From assembly GCA_963759235.1 (NCBI GenBank), contig CAVWYO010000005.1:1-64000 (forward strand): a stretch of 64,000 nucleotides of DNA, in the 5' to 3' direction. Position numbers and translations under genes: made by a program. Of the stretch, positions 53,452 to 62,070 are shown one piece after another. The notes under the pieces were generated by a model. The model was not told the origin of the DNA. It saw nothing but the letters and a program-made list of their open reading frames with translations, and did no database searches. The stretch is from Bauldia sp963759235. GTDB lineage: Bacteria > Pseudomonadota > Alphaproteobacteria > Rhizobiales > Kaistiaceae. Each line of letters begins with the position of its first letter. Position 1 is the first letter of the stretch.

Positions 53452-54153
53452 CTAGCCGACGACTTCGATCGCCGTCGCGACGGCGATCTCCTCGGGCGTG
53501 ATCCGACAGGCATAGGCGAGCATCTCGACGCCGGCGGCGCGCGCCCGGTCGAAGGCCGCGCCGTAAGCCGGGTCGATGTCGCGGGCAAGGCCGAAGCGCG
53601 TCGCGTCGTTCCTTTGAACGAGAAACAGCATCACCGCGCGGTGGCCGGCGGCGGCGGCGGCAGACAGTTCGGCCAGGTGCCTGGCGCCGCGTGCCGTCAC
53701 CGAATCGGGAAACTCGGCCAGTCCTGGCCGGCGGAGGAGATGGACGTTCTTCACCTCGACATAGGCGCTGCCGCGGTCCGGGTCGGTGAGCAGAATGTCC
53801 AGTCGCGAGTTCCTGCCGTAGCGCACCTCGCGTCTAAGGCTCGCGTAGCCGGCAAGCTCGGGAATCACACCGGCGCGGATCGCCTCCTCGGCCAGGCGGT
53901 TGGGATGGGCGGTGTTGATGCCGACCAGCCCGCCGTCGGCTTCGACCAGCTCCCACGAGAGGGGGAGCTTGCGCTTCAAATTGGCCGATCGCGACAGAAA
54001 GACGCGCATGCCCGGCTCGGCGAGGCCCGTCATCGCCCCCGGATTGGCGCAATGCACCGTGACGATTCCGCCACCGTCGAGCTCCACGTCGGCAAGAAAG
54101 CGCTTGTAGCGGCGGATCAGCCGGCCTTGGGCAAGCGGCGAGGGGAGGCGCAT
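53452..54153 (-). CDS. sfsA: SfsA family DNA-binding/nuclease-like protein
   Basis: A 233-residue protein with the SfsA pattern: LIRRYKRFLADVELDGGGIV, VHCANPGAMTGLAEPGMRVF, SWELVEADGGLVGINTAHPN, RLDILLTDPDRGSAYVEVKN (acidic residues of a PD-(D/E)xK-like site: D...E-x-K) and VTARGARHLAEL. First described in E. coli as a sugar-fermentation stimulator; nucleic-acid binding is known, the cellular role unclear. The start at 54153 is chosen from family N-termini. Convergent with the LacI-type gene. Confidence 0.92.
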   Translation of the reverse strand: MRLPSPLAQGRLIRRYKRFLADVELDGGGIVTVHCANPGAMTGLAEPGMRVFLSRSANLKRKLPLSWELVEADGGLVGINTAHPNRLAEEAIRAGVIPELAGYASLRREVRYGRNSRLDILLTDPDRGSAYVEVKNVHLLRRPGLAEFPDSVTARGARHLAELSAAAAAGHRAVMLFLVQRNDATRFGLARDIDPAYGAAFDRARAAGVEMLAYACRITPEEIAVATAIEVVG

Positions 54154-54230
54154 GGCGCCGCTCCTAGCCCCCGGTTGTCGCCCGGGCAACCCCGGTGTAG
54201 AGCACGGCTCCTCGCAGATTGGAGGCGGAA

Positions 54231-54992
54231 ATGGCAGAGGGATCGGACCCGTCCATCGTCACCGCGGCGCTTCTCGTCATTGGCGACGAGATCCTCTCCG
54301 GCCGGACCAAGGACAAGAACATCGGCTATGTCGCCGAATACCTGACCAATATCGGCATCGACCTGCGCGAGGTGAGGGTGGTTGCCGATGTCGAGGACGA
54401 GATCGTCGCGGCGGTCAACGCCCTTCGCCACCGCTATACCCACGTCTTCACCACCGGCGGCATCGGCCCGACCCACGACGACATCACCGCCGACGCGATC
54501 GCCAAGGCGTTCGGCGTGCCGATCGACGTCGATCCCCGCGCGGTGGCGCTGCTCCTCGAACGAATCCCCAAGGATCAGCTCAACGAAGCGCGGCTCCGCA
54601 TGGCCCGCGTGCCGGCCGGTGCCGAGCTGATCGAGAATTCGGTGTCGAAGGCGCCGGGCTTCTCGATCGGCAATGTCCACGTCATGGCCGGGGTGCCGGC
54701 GATCATGCAGGCGATGCTCGACGCGGTGGTGCCGCGGCTTGCCACCGGCAGCAAGATACTCTCCCGCTCGGTGGCGGCCGGCCTCAAGGAAGGCGACATC
54801 GCCGGCCCGCTCGGCGCCGTGCAGGCGGCGTTCCCGGACGTGTCGATGGGCAGCTATCCGACCTTCGACGAGAGAATCGGCTTCACCACGACCCTGGTCT
54901 TGCGCTCGCGCGACCCGATCCGGCTCGAAGCGGCGGAAGCGGCAGTCGTGGCGATGCTCGACGAGGTGCGCGCCGGGCTCGGCCAATCCTGA
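54231..54992 (+). CDS. CinA-like molybdopterin-binding domain protein
   Basis: A 253-residue competence/damage-inducible protein A-type protein with only the MoCF-biosynthesis domain: ALLVIGDEILSGRTKDKNIG, VFTTGGIGPTHDDITADAIA, GFSIGNVHVMAGVPAIMQAM. The C-terminal nicotinamide-nucleotide amidase domain of full-length CinA is absent, which is common in alphaproteobacteria. Start ATG at 54231 behind GGAGG. Divergent from sfsA. Confidence 0.9.
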   Translation: MAEGSDPSIVTAALLVIGDEILSGRTKDKNIGYVAEYLTNIGIDLREVRVVADVEDEIVAAVNALRHRYTHVFTTGGIGPTHDDITADAIAKAFGVPIDVDPRAVALLLERIPKDQLNEARLRMARVPAGAELIENSVSKAPGFSIGNVHVMAGVPAIMQAMLDAVVPRLATGSKILSRSVAAGLKEGDIAGPLGAVQAAFPDVSMGSYPTFDERIGFTTTLVLRSRDPIRLEAAEAAVVAMLDEVRAGLGQS

Positions 54993-55095
54993 GCCCGCCA
55001 GTCTTTTTCCTGTGGACCGGCGGTCGCCCGGCTTGGCATGGTCGGGCCGCCGGACGATGGTCCGGGTGCTCGGGCGACAAGCGGAAGAGGTGGAG

Positions 55096-55602
55096 ATGGC
55101 CGATCCAAGGGCCGAGAAGGCGTTTCCGGTTTCGTGGGACCAGTTCCATCGCGACGCGCGGGCGCTGGCCTGGCGGCTCTCCGACAAAGGTTCATGGCAG
55201 GCGATCGTCTGTGTCACCCGCGGCGGCCTGGTGCCGGCGGCGATCATCGCGCGGGAGCTCGGCATCCGCCTGATCGAGACGGTTTGCGTCTCCTCCTATC
55301 ATGACTACAAGGAACAGGCCGGCCTCGAGGTCTTGAAGCCGGTCGGGCAGGAATTCGTCGACCTTGCCGAGGGCGAGGGGGCGGCGGTGCTGGTGATCGA
55401 CGACCTGGTCGACACCGGCAAGACCGCGCGTCTGGTCCGCGACATGGTGCCGAAGTGTCACTATGCGACGATGTACGCCAAGCCGGCCGGCCGACCGCTG
55501 GTCGACACCTTCATCACCGAGGTGAGCCAGGACACCTGGATCTACTTCCCCTGGGACATGGGATACGCTTTCCAGCCGCCAATCGCGCAAGGAGTGGCCT
55601 GA
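55096..55602 (+). CDS. gpt: xanthine phosphoribosyltransferase
   Basis: A 168-residue purine-salvage enzyme converting xanthine or guanine with PRPP to the nucleotide. The N-terminal part (FPVSWDQFHRDARALAWRLS), IVCVTRGGLVPAAIIARELG, the PRPP loop VLVIDDLVDTGKTARLVRDM near residue 98-117, and a C-terminal WIYFPWDMGYAF all match Gpt/XPRT. Start ATG at 55096; the A/G-rich ribosome-binding region (GAAGAGGTGGAG) is unusually close. Next gene starts five bases after its stop. Confidence 0.92.
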   Translation: MADPRAEKAFPVSWDQFHRDARALAWRLSDKGSWQAIVCVTRGGLVPAAIIARELGIRLIETVCVSSYHDYKEQAGLEVLKPVGQEFVDLAEGEGAAVLVIDDLVDTGKTARLVRDMVPKCHYATMYAKPAGRPLVDTFITEVSQDTWIYFPWDMGYAFQPPIAQGVA

Positions 55603-55607
55603 GCAAG

Positions 55608-55958
55608 ATGACCGACGCTTTCTTCAGTGGCAACGACGCGGATCAGGGCGAGGAGGAGTTCGACGACCTTCGATCGGAGCTCGCCGCCGCCTTGGCGGCA
55701 TTCTCGGAAGACCATGACGTCGACGAGAATTTGCTTTCCTTCCTGCTTCTCGATGCGGCGATGACCCAACGCACGCTTGCCTATGCGTTGTCCGTGGCCA
55801 AGCCGTCAGAGAACGGCCTCAAATTCGAACTCGACCGATTCGGCCGTGCGTTCGGCGAATTGTTGCGGGATGCGAAGAAGCAGGCTGGCTCGACGGTTCC
55901 GATGCTGCGCGACCTCATCGACTATCTCGAGGCGGACGATCCGGACGAGGAGAACTGA
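55608..55958 (+). CDS. small acidic helical protein, unknown
   Basis: A 116-residue, strongly acidic protein (N-terminal DADQGEEEFDDLRSELAAAL, C-terminal EADDPDEEN) with a hydrophobic helical middle (LLSFLLLDAAMTQRTLAYAL). No signal peptide or known domain. It is five bases after the xanthine phosphoribosyltransferase stop, so probably co-transcribed, but a functional link is not evident. Confidence 0.7.
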   Translation: MTDAFFSGNDADQGEEEFDDLRSELAAALAAFSEDHDVDENLLSFLLLDAAMTQRTLAYALSVAKPSENGLKFELDRFGRAFGELLRDAKKQAGSTVPMLRDLIDYLEADDPDEEN

Positions 55959-56056
55959 CCGCGAAGGCTGGCGGGTCGCCGGCTGAACGGGTTTATCCGG
56001 CGCGATTTCCGCGGTCGCGCGCGGATCTGGAGACTGCCGGGAGCGAAGCCGCCGCC

Positions 56057-57181
56057 ATGGCCACTATCAGCTATCTGACGACCATCGAATTCGGCACCGG
56101 CTCGATCTCCGGTTTGCCGAAACAGCTCGATATGCTGGCGATCGACCGGCCGCTGATCGTCAGCGATCGAGGGCTGGAGCGGACGGGCCTGGTCGAGCGG
56201 ACGCGGAGCCTCTGCCCGGATGGCGCGCCGGTTTTCCTCGACGTTCCCACCAACCCGACAGAGGCCGCCTCGCTGGCCGCCCTCGATGTCTACAAGGCGG
56301 GCGACTGCGACGGACTGGTGGCGATCGGCGGCGGCTCGCCGATCGACCTCGCCAAGGCGGTGGCGCTGCTCGCCACCCATCCCGGACCGCTCGAGCAATA
56401 TGCGGCGATCTATGGCGGCGTTCCCAAGATCGCCACCGTCGCCCCGCTGATCGCCATCCCCACCACGGCCGGGACCGGCTCGGAGGTCGGCCGGGCGGCG
56501 CTGATCACTCTCGATGACGGCCGCAAACTCGGCTTCATCAGCCCGCATCTCATCCCGCGGCGGGCGATCTGCGACCCCGACCTTACCCTTGGCCTGCCGC
56601 CCTATCTCACCGCCGCCACCGGCCTCGACGCCTTCAGCCACTGCGTCGAGACGCTGCTGTCGCCGCGCTTCAACCCGCCGGCGGAGGCGATCGCCCTCGA
56701 CGGCGCCGGCCGCATCTGGCGCTCCCTCGAGCGGGCGGTAGCCGACGGCGGTGACATCGACCTGCGGTCCGAGATGATGATGGGGGCGCTGGAAGGCGGC
56801 CTCACCTTCCAGAAGGGCCTCGGCGCGATCCACGCGCTGTCGCATGCTCTCGGCGGCCTCAAGGAGCCGAGCCTGCATCACGGGACGCTGAACGCCATCC
56901 TCCTGCCGCCGGTGATCCGCTTCAACGCGCCGGTCTGCGGCGGCAAGCTCGACCGGCTGAAGGCGGCAATAGGCCTTGTGGCGGCGGCCGACCTCGCGGC
57001 GGAGATCGAGGCGCTGAACGCCCGGATCGGCATTCCGCCCGGCCTGAAGACGCTTGGCCTCCCCGAGGCAGTGCTTCCCTGGGTCGTCGAGCGGGCGCTC
57101 GCCGACCACAGCCACGCCACCAATCCGCGGGAAGCGACGGCGGACGACTATCGGTGCATGCTCGACGCGGTCATGGTGTGA
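56057..57181 (+). CDS. iron-containing alcohol dehydrogenase
   Basis: A 374-residue group III (Fe2+-dependent) dehydrogenase. NAD-binding VAIGGGSPIDLAKAVALL near residue 88-105; IPTTAGTGSEVGRAALITL; metal ligands in GLDAFSHCVETLLSP, GAIHALSHALGGLKEP and LHHGTLNAILLPPVIRFN. Substrate alcohol or aldehyde not predictable. Followed 106 bases later by an SDR on the same strand. Confidence 0.92.
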   Translation: MATISYLTTIEFGTGSISGLPKQLDMLAIDRPLIVSDRGLERTGLVERTRSLCPDGAPVFLDVPTNPTEAASLAALDVYKAGDCDGLVAIGGGSPIDLAKAVALLATHPGPLEQYAAIYGGVPKIATVAPLIAIPTTAGTGSEVGRAALITLDDGRKLGFISPHLIPRRAICDPDLTLGLPPYLTAATGLDAFSHCVETLLSPRFNPPAEAIALDGAGRIWRSLERAVADGGDIDLRSEMMMGALEGGLTFQKGLGAIHALSHALGGLKEPSLHHGTLNAILLPPVIRFNAPVCGGKLDRLKAAIGLVAAADLAAEIEALNARIGIPPGLKTLGLPEAVLPWVVERALADHSHATNPREATADDYRCMLDAVMV

Positions 57182-57286
57182 GGCGCGGCGACCGGGCGCG
57201 AACACACGACCCGGCGTGGCATCGCCGGTCATCTTTGTCCTATGATCGGCGCCCGTATCCCAGCCCCGCAATGAGGACGTGAGAAA

Positions 57287-58138
57287 ATGCCCAATCATCC
57301 GGCTATCCAGCGCGGCCGCGCGGCGGTCATCACCGGCGGCGCCTCCGGCATCGGCCTCGCCGCCGCCCGTCGGTTTGCTTCGCTCGGCATGAAGGTGGCG
57401 ATCATTGACCTGGAGGAATCGGCGCTCGCCTCGGCGGCCGATACCATCGTCGAAGCGGTTCCCGGAGACGCCGTCGAGGTGGTGACGATCCAGTGCGACG
57501 TGAGCGACATGGGCCAGGTTCGCCGGCTCAAGGCAGAGGTCTACGACACTTTTGGCGAGGTCGCCGTCCTGATGAACAATGCCGGCACCGGGCATGGTGG
57601 CGGCCCGTTCGACCACTACGAAGACTGGCAACGGGTGATCGGCACCAATCTCTGGGGCGTCATCAACGGAGTTCACGCCTTCACCAAGGCGATGATCGAC
57701 CAGGGAACCGACGCGATGATCGTCAATACCGGGTCGAAGCAGGGGATCACCTGTCCGCCCGGCGACACCGCCTACAACGTCTCCAAGGCGGGCGTGAAGG
57801 TGATCAGCGAGGGACTTCAGCACGCGCTCCGCAACATCGAGGGCGGCAAGGTGACCGCCCATCTTCTGGTACCGGGCTGGACGCATACCGGGCTCACCGC
57901 CCGCGACGGCGGGGAGAAGCCGGCCGGCGCATGGTGGCCCGACCAGGTGATCGACCTGATGCTGGAGGCGACCGGCAAGGGGGACTTCTACATCATCTGC
58001 CCGGACAACGATGTGACGCGCGAGGTCGACGCCAAGCGCATTGTCTGGGCGGCGGGCGACATCGCCGAGAACCGGCCGCCGCTTTCCCGCTGGCATCCCG
58101 ACTACAAGGACGCCTTCGCCGAATTCCTCAAGCGCTGA
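57287..58138 (+). CDS. short-chain dehydrogenase/reductase
   Basis: A 283-residue classical SDR. AAVITGGASGIGLAAARRFA near residue 10-29, VLMNNAGTGHGGGPFDHYED, NTGSKQGITCPPGDTAYNVS followed by KAGVKVIS (Tyr and Lys of the active site). The C-terminal FYIICPDNDVTREVDAKRIV is an extension beyond the core. Substrate unknown. Confidence 0.9.
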   Translation: MPNHPAIQRGRAAVITGGASGIGLAAARRFASLGMKVAIIDLEESALASAADTIVEAVPGDAVEVVTIQCDVSDMGQVRRLKAEVYDTFGEVAVLMNNAGTGHGGGPFDHYEDWQRVIGTNLWGVINGVHAFTKAMIDQGTDAMIVNTGSKQGITCPPGDTAYNVSKAGVKVISEGLQHALRNIEGGKVTAHLLVPGWTHTGLTARDGGEKPAGAWWPDQVIDLMLEATGKGDFYIICPDNDVTREVDAKRIVWAAGDIAENRPPLSRWHPDYKDAFAEFLKR

Positions 58139-58172
58139 TTACCCCGCTCGGGCCGCTGCTCAGGGAAAGCGA

Positions 58173-58412
58173 TCATCCGCGGGCAAACGTCCCGTTCGAC
58201 CGCAGGCGCGGATAGCGCATGGCTCGGCCGGCGACGACGTCGAAGGGGCGCGTGCGGGGGATGCGGCGGTTCATGCTGTCACCCACGCGATCCGGGTTGC
58301 CGGCGGCGAGGAGAAGATCGACGGTGAGGCCGGCCGGCGGCTGGTAATCGCCGCGGACGGCGGCAAGCACCTGCAAGGTCGCGACGGCGGAGCGCATCTC
58401 GGTCCTGGTCAT
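58173..58412 (-). CDS. possible small protein, unknown
   Basis: A 79-residue open frame starting MTRTEMRSAVATLQVLAAVR, with GGGAGA seven bases before the ATG and a balanced composition. No family recognised. It fills the gap between the SDR and the methyltransferase gene; it could also be chance. Confidence 0.4.
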   Translation of the reverse strand: MTRTEMRSAVATLQVLAAVRGDYQPPAGLTVDLLLAAGNPDRVGDSMNRRIPRTRPFDVVAGRAMRYPRLRSNGTFARG

Positions 58413-58519
58413 GGCGCGTCTCCCATATCTGCATCAGCATCGTGCGAGACCGTAGCGCGGGCGCCTTGAACCCCTCCTGAGCTTGTCGTTCATCGGCGGT
58501 TCACCCGGCAGGCGGCGAC

Positions 58520-59470
58520 CTAAGCCACGGCCATGCAGGCGAGGCAGATCTCCTTGACGTGGCGGTGGTCGGTGCCGCAGCAGCCGCCCATGACGGTGAG
58601 CTGCGGCTGGCGCCACCTCAGCTCGGCGTAGCGCTCGCCGAGGTCGACGGGATCGCCGTCGTCGAGCTCGCTCGCCTGATCAAGCTCGGCGTGGCTCATC
58701 GTCGAGGCGTTGGCGCGCAGCCCCTGGATGCGTTGCAGCCATGTCTCGTCGCTGTCGAAAAGGCTATCGAAATGAGTCGGATGGGCGCAGTTGATCATGT
58801 AGTAGATGGGCGCCGAGCCGGTGGCGAGGTCGACCATGGCGATCGCTTCCTTGAGGGTCTGCCCGGTGGGCAGACGACCGTCGGTCTCCACCGTGAAGGA
58901 GATGACGACCGGCATGTCGGCCTTTTCAGCGGCGCGGGCGATGCCGATTGCCTCCGGGACGTTGTTCATGGTGATGGCGGTGACCATGTCGGCGTCGGCC
59001 CGGCGGAAGGCGTGGACCTGGGGAGCGTGATAGAGCTCGGCCTGCTCGGAGGTCAAAGTCTTGCCGACAACGTAGCCGTCGCCCCGCGGTCCGATGCAGC
59101 CGCTGATCACCATCGGCGCGCGCGGCGTTTCGAGTGCGCGGCGCAGCTCCTCCATCATCGCTACCGCCTCGTGATTCATGCCGATGACGGCGCGCTCGCC
59201 GTAGCCGAGCTTGGCGCCCCAGTCGGGGCTCGCCCGCCAGGTAGGCGTTTCCAGGACGAAGCCGAGGCTGTTCTCCGCAGCAATCGTCGCGTAGCGGCGA
59301 TAGTAGGCCCGCAGCCGGTCGCGCCCATCGGCATCCTTCATCAGGTCGAAGGCCGCGAAATAGGGCAGGTCGACGCCGTCGTGATAGATCAGGCAGGTTT
59401 CGATGCCGCCGTCGGTCAGAAAGATGTCATCCCCGTTCACCTGCGGCAGACGGGCACGATATTTCGCCAT
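58520..59470 (-). CDS. homocysteine S-methyltransferase family protein
   Basis: A 316-residue zinc enzyme moving a methyl group to homocysteine (from S-methylmethionine, betaine or a similar donor). IFLTDGGIETCLIYHDGVDL at the N-terminus, a middle INCAHP with the first Zn ligand, and TVMGGCCGTDHRHVKEIC near the end, whose Cys pair supplies the other ligands. Length matches the MmuM-like branch. The start at 59470 is chosen because the upstream frame is proline/arginine-rich read-through. Confidence 0.9.
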   Translation of the reverse strand: MAKYRARLPQVNGDDIFLTDGGIETCLIYHDGVDLPYFAAFDLMKDADGRDRLRAYYRRYATIAAENSLGFVLETPTWRASPDWGAKLGYGERAVIGMNHEAVAMMEELRRALETPRAPMVISGCIGPRGDGYVVGKTLTSEQAELYHAPQVHAFRRADADMVTAITMNNVPEAIGIARAAEKADMPVVISFTVETDGRLPTGQTLKEAIAMVDLATGSAPIYYMINCAHPTHFDSLFDSDETWLQRIQGLRANASTMSHAELDQASELDDGDPVDLGERYAELRWRQPQLTVMGGCCGTDHRHVKEICLACMAVA

Positions 59471-59660
59471 TTCTCTTAAGTCTCCTGGATGGATCGCCGG
59501 CAGCGACGGGCGGTGGACTTCGGTGGTTTCGACCGTCGGCTTCGATGGCTGCGCGCCGGACATTCCTACACGATTCGGTATAACGGTCGTCGCCCCCCGG
59601 CTATGAACGGGTTCACAGCCGGGGGCGGGAAGTCGGTGTGCCGCACCAGGAGGGAATTGG

Positions 59661-60290
59661 TCAGGAAGCAGCGCCGCGAATGGCGGCCGCCGCGTCGCGG
59701 AGAACTTTGGCGAGACGGCGCTGCTCTTCCTCACCGGCGTCGAGCTTTTCGGCGATGGCCGCCTTGAGTGAGCGCCGCGCCTCGTTGACCTCCGGTATGA
59801 CGCCCGGAATGTCGGAGTTGGTGCCGTCCTCGTGACGGTAGTACCAGGCCCGCGCCCTGGCCATCCGGTCGCCGAACTCCGTCATGGCCGACAGAATCGT
59901 CTCGGCGATGTCGCGGTTCTCGCCGAGATGGCCGCGGCCCGCTTCGGTGATGGCGTAGACCTTCTTGTTGCCTTCGGCCGTGGCGCTCGCATAGCCGGCC
60001 TCTTCGAGGTAGGTGAGCGTCGGATAGACGACGCCGGGGCTCGGGCTGTAGGCCCCGTGGGAACGCTCCTCCAAGGCCTTGATGACGTCGTAGCCGTGGC
60101 GCGGCTGTTCGGCGAGAAGAGCGAGGACAATCAGTCTGAGATCGCCGTCGGCGATCATCTTGCCGCCGCGGAACGGCCCGCCGGGGCTGCTGCCGAAGCG
60201 ACCGCCAAATGGTCCTGCCGTGGGCCCGAAGCCGTGATGGCCGTGGCGGCCGACTCCGTGCCAATGGTGATGACTGTAACAACCGTGCAT
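59661..60290 (-). CDS. PadR-family regulator with His-rich N-terminus (YqjI-like)
   Basis: A 209-residue winged-helix repressor. The first 45 residues are His/Gly-rich (MHGCYSHHHWHGVGRHGHHG), followed by the PadR domain: MIADGDLRLIVLALLAEQPR, HGYDVIKALEERSHGAYSPS, GVVYPTLTYLEEAGYASATA, and a C-terminal dimerisation helix. E. coli YqjI has the same arrangement and senses nickel or iron through its His-rich tail, so metal sensing is likely here. Two matching palindromes lie directly upstream. Confidence 0.9.
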   Translation of the reverse strand: MHGCYSHHHWHGVGRHGHHGFGPTAGPFGGRFGSSPGGPFRGGKMIADGDLRLIVLALLAEQPRHGYDVIKALEERSHGAYSPSPGVVYPTLTYLEEAGYASATAEGNKKVYAITEAGRGHLGENRDIAETILSAMTEFGDRMARARAWYYRHEDGTNSDIPGVIPEVNEARRSLKAAIAEKLDAGEEEQRRLAKVLRDAAAAIRGAAS

Positions 60291-60306
60291 GATGGGTTCC
60301 TTTAGT

Positions 60307-60322
60307 TATATCGTGCGATATA
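60307..60322. promoter_or_regulatory. PadR operator 1
   Basis: TATATCGTGCGATATA, an almost perfect palindrome 17 bases upstream of the regulator start; likely autoregulatory site. Confidence 0.65.
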
Positions 60323-60665
60323 GCGTAGTGAGCCCTTCGGTCGGCGTCAAGATATATCGCACGATAGGTCGCAGTGGTGGACCTGATCTGGGGCGGGGGA
60401 GGCAGAGTCGATCCCCAGAGGTCGATGGCCTTGAAAAGCGCGGTGATGAGGCAGTTCTCCCGTGGCGTGCGAGGTTCTTTTGATGAGGCCTTCCGATTGG
60501 CGATCGGTGGCCGTCTTATCGCGAGGTCTATTCGATCGCGGGTGCGGGCTGTATGGCCAGCTTCAGTGCCATTGTCTTGAGGTTCTGAACGAACGATTGA
60601 GTTTGATTCCGGTCTGCTGGGAGGTCGATACTTGAGCGTCAAAGGCGATTCGCTTGGAGGCAAAG
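60323..60665. other. gene-free stretch between PadR regulator and outer-membrane protein
   Basis: Apart from the second palindrome at 60353-60366 I see no gene here. Open frames lack ribosome-binding sites and family resemblance. Probably carries the divergent promoters of the two flanking genes. Confidence 0.5.
60353..60366. promoter_or_regulatory. PadR operator 2
   Basis: TATATCGCACGATA, the same sequence as the other strand of operator 1, with about 45 bases between centres. Confidence 0.6.
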
Positions 60666-61670
60666 ATGGTGGATTGGCTGGGCAGGCGCTGGGCGGGGCG
60701 TGTGGTCGGTTCGCGAACCAGGATAAGCAGGATAAAGCGCGCGCGGGGCGAACCCCCGACTGGGCGTGCCGCTTCGATACGGCTGGTTTGGTCGGCCGGA
60801 GCGCTGCCGGTAAGCATGGCGCTGGTTTCGGCGCCATTGTTGCTGTGTTTGCTTGCCTTTCCTCTGTCTGCGCGGGCCCAGGAGCCCATCGTTCCGTGGT
60901 CAAGCTCGTTTGTCGGCTTGGGCGGTAGCTTCAACAGCCTCAACTTCGATCAGAATATGTTCGCCAGAGGCACTGGCAATGTCTACCAGGGAGGCGCGCT
61001 GGTTGCTGTCGGCAAGGCGGGCGGTCCTGCCGGTCTCCGCCAAGGCACTGAGCTGACCTTCGCGCCTGCGGCACAAATGGGCTACTTCTCGCACTTTGCC
61101 GAGAGCGACTGGTTGTGGGGTGCGAAACTCTTCTACGCAAACCCGGCCGCAACGGCGACCACGCGCGACATCGACCCCCAGGCCGGAATGTTAAACACCC
61201 TATCCGGAACGGATTCGTTCACGGGGAACGTCGTCATCGGATCGTACAGAACTCGGCTCAATCATGAAGTCGCTTTTATGCCGTTCATCGGTCATTCGTT
61301 TCAACGAAGCTATGTCTACTTGGGGGCTGGTCCCGCACTATTCGCCACCCAAACCAAGGTCGACAATGCTATTGGCTTCGCCGATGTCAATGGCAAGCAC
61401 TATGATGTCACCGGCAAACCGCTCGACTTCGCGAGTTCTCAGTGGGTATGGGGAGGCGCCGCCCAGATCGGCCTTACCTACTTCCTGGATCGCCACTGGT
61501 TCTTGGATCTCAACTATACCTATGCTCGCACGGCAAATTTCAAGACCCATTTCTCGTCTCCCTACGCCAGCAAGACCACCGGCTATAACGTCAACGGCGA
61601 CTTGTTCATAACGCCATCGCAGCGCGTGACCGATCAGTCTATCAGCGTCTCCATCAATCGGGGATTTTGA
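60666..61670 (+). CDS. outer-membrane beta-barrel protein (opacity/Omp25-like)
   Basis: A 334-residue exported protein. A long, basic N-region of about 45 residues precedes a signal helix (ALVSAPLLLCLLAFPLSARA, cut before QEP). The mature part has alternating aromatic beta-strands (SSFVGLGGSFNSLNFDQNMF, QWVWGGAAQIGLTYFLDRHW, FLDLNYTYARTANFKTHF) and ends in ISVSINRGF, with the terminal Phe required for outer-membrane assembly. Function is likely structural or porin-like. Start ATG at 60666 behind GGAGG five bases upstream; a later start (Met near residue 51) would give a normal-length signal peptide. Confidence 0.82.
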   Translation: MVDWLGRRWAGRVVGSRTRISRIKRARGEPPTGRAASIRLVWSAGALPVSMALVSAPLLLCLLAFPLSARAQEPIVPWSSSFVGLGGSFNSLNFDQNMFARGTGNVYQGGALVAVGKAGGPAGLRQGTELTFAPAAQMGYFSHFAESDWLWGAKLFYANPAATATTRDIDPQAGMLNTLSGTDSFTGNVVIGSYRTRLNHEVAFMPFIGHSFQRSYVYLGAGPALFATQTKVDNAIGFADVNGKHYDVTGKPLDFASSQWVWGGAAQIGLTYFLDRHWFLDLNYTYARTANFKTHFSSPYASKTTGYNVNGDLFITPSQRVTDQSISVSINRGF

Positions 61671-61897
61671 AGTCGTCGCTCGAACGTCGAGGGCCGACAC
61701 CGTTTGACGGGATCACTGCTTGCGGCCCGCGTCATCCGTTCATTGTGACGATCAGGGTCGCCAGCAGCGGGCACGGGAAGAAGACGGGTAAGGCAGGATC
61801 CGGTCACGTGATCCCGTCCGCAGGAGAGGTGGGCCCCCTAACGCCCGTCATCCGCCGGGCTTGTCATCGCGGGCCGCAGGGCTTAGCCACGCCAAGC

Positions 61898-61984
61898 GCG
61901 GACGTGGCGGAATTGGTAGACGCAAGGGACTTAAAATCCCTCGGAGGCAACTCCATGCCGGTTCGATCCCGGCCGTCCGCACCA
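61898..61984 (+). tRNA. tRNA-Leu (anticodon TAA)
   Basis: The acceptor stem GCGGACG/CGTCCGC closes a cloverleaf with D-arm GGCGGAATTGGTAGACGC, anticodon arm AGGGACTTAAAATCCCT (anticodon TAA at 61932-61934), a long class II variable arm GGAGGCAACTCC, and T-arm GCCGGTTCGATCCCGGC. The discriminator is A, and CCA is encoded (61982-61984). The long variable arm is normal for leucine tRNAs. No integrase or repeated 3' end is next to it. Confidence 0.96.
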
Positions 61985-62070
61985 CAAGCATCGGCCCTTC
62001 CGCGTGACGGCGGTGGCGCGGGGCGCGTTGACCGGACCGGGCATCGAAGCGCGCCGCCTGGTCGAAAGCC

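Noticed and set aside
55922..58096. 724-codon open frame on the minus strand
   Set aside because: Spans two well-supported plus-strand genes (alcohol dehydrogenase and SDR) in antisense; composition is shadow-like.
61898..61984. tRNA-Leu as an integration site
   Set aside because: No integrase and no repeated copy of the tRNA 3' end is visible on either side within the window.
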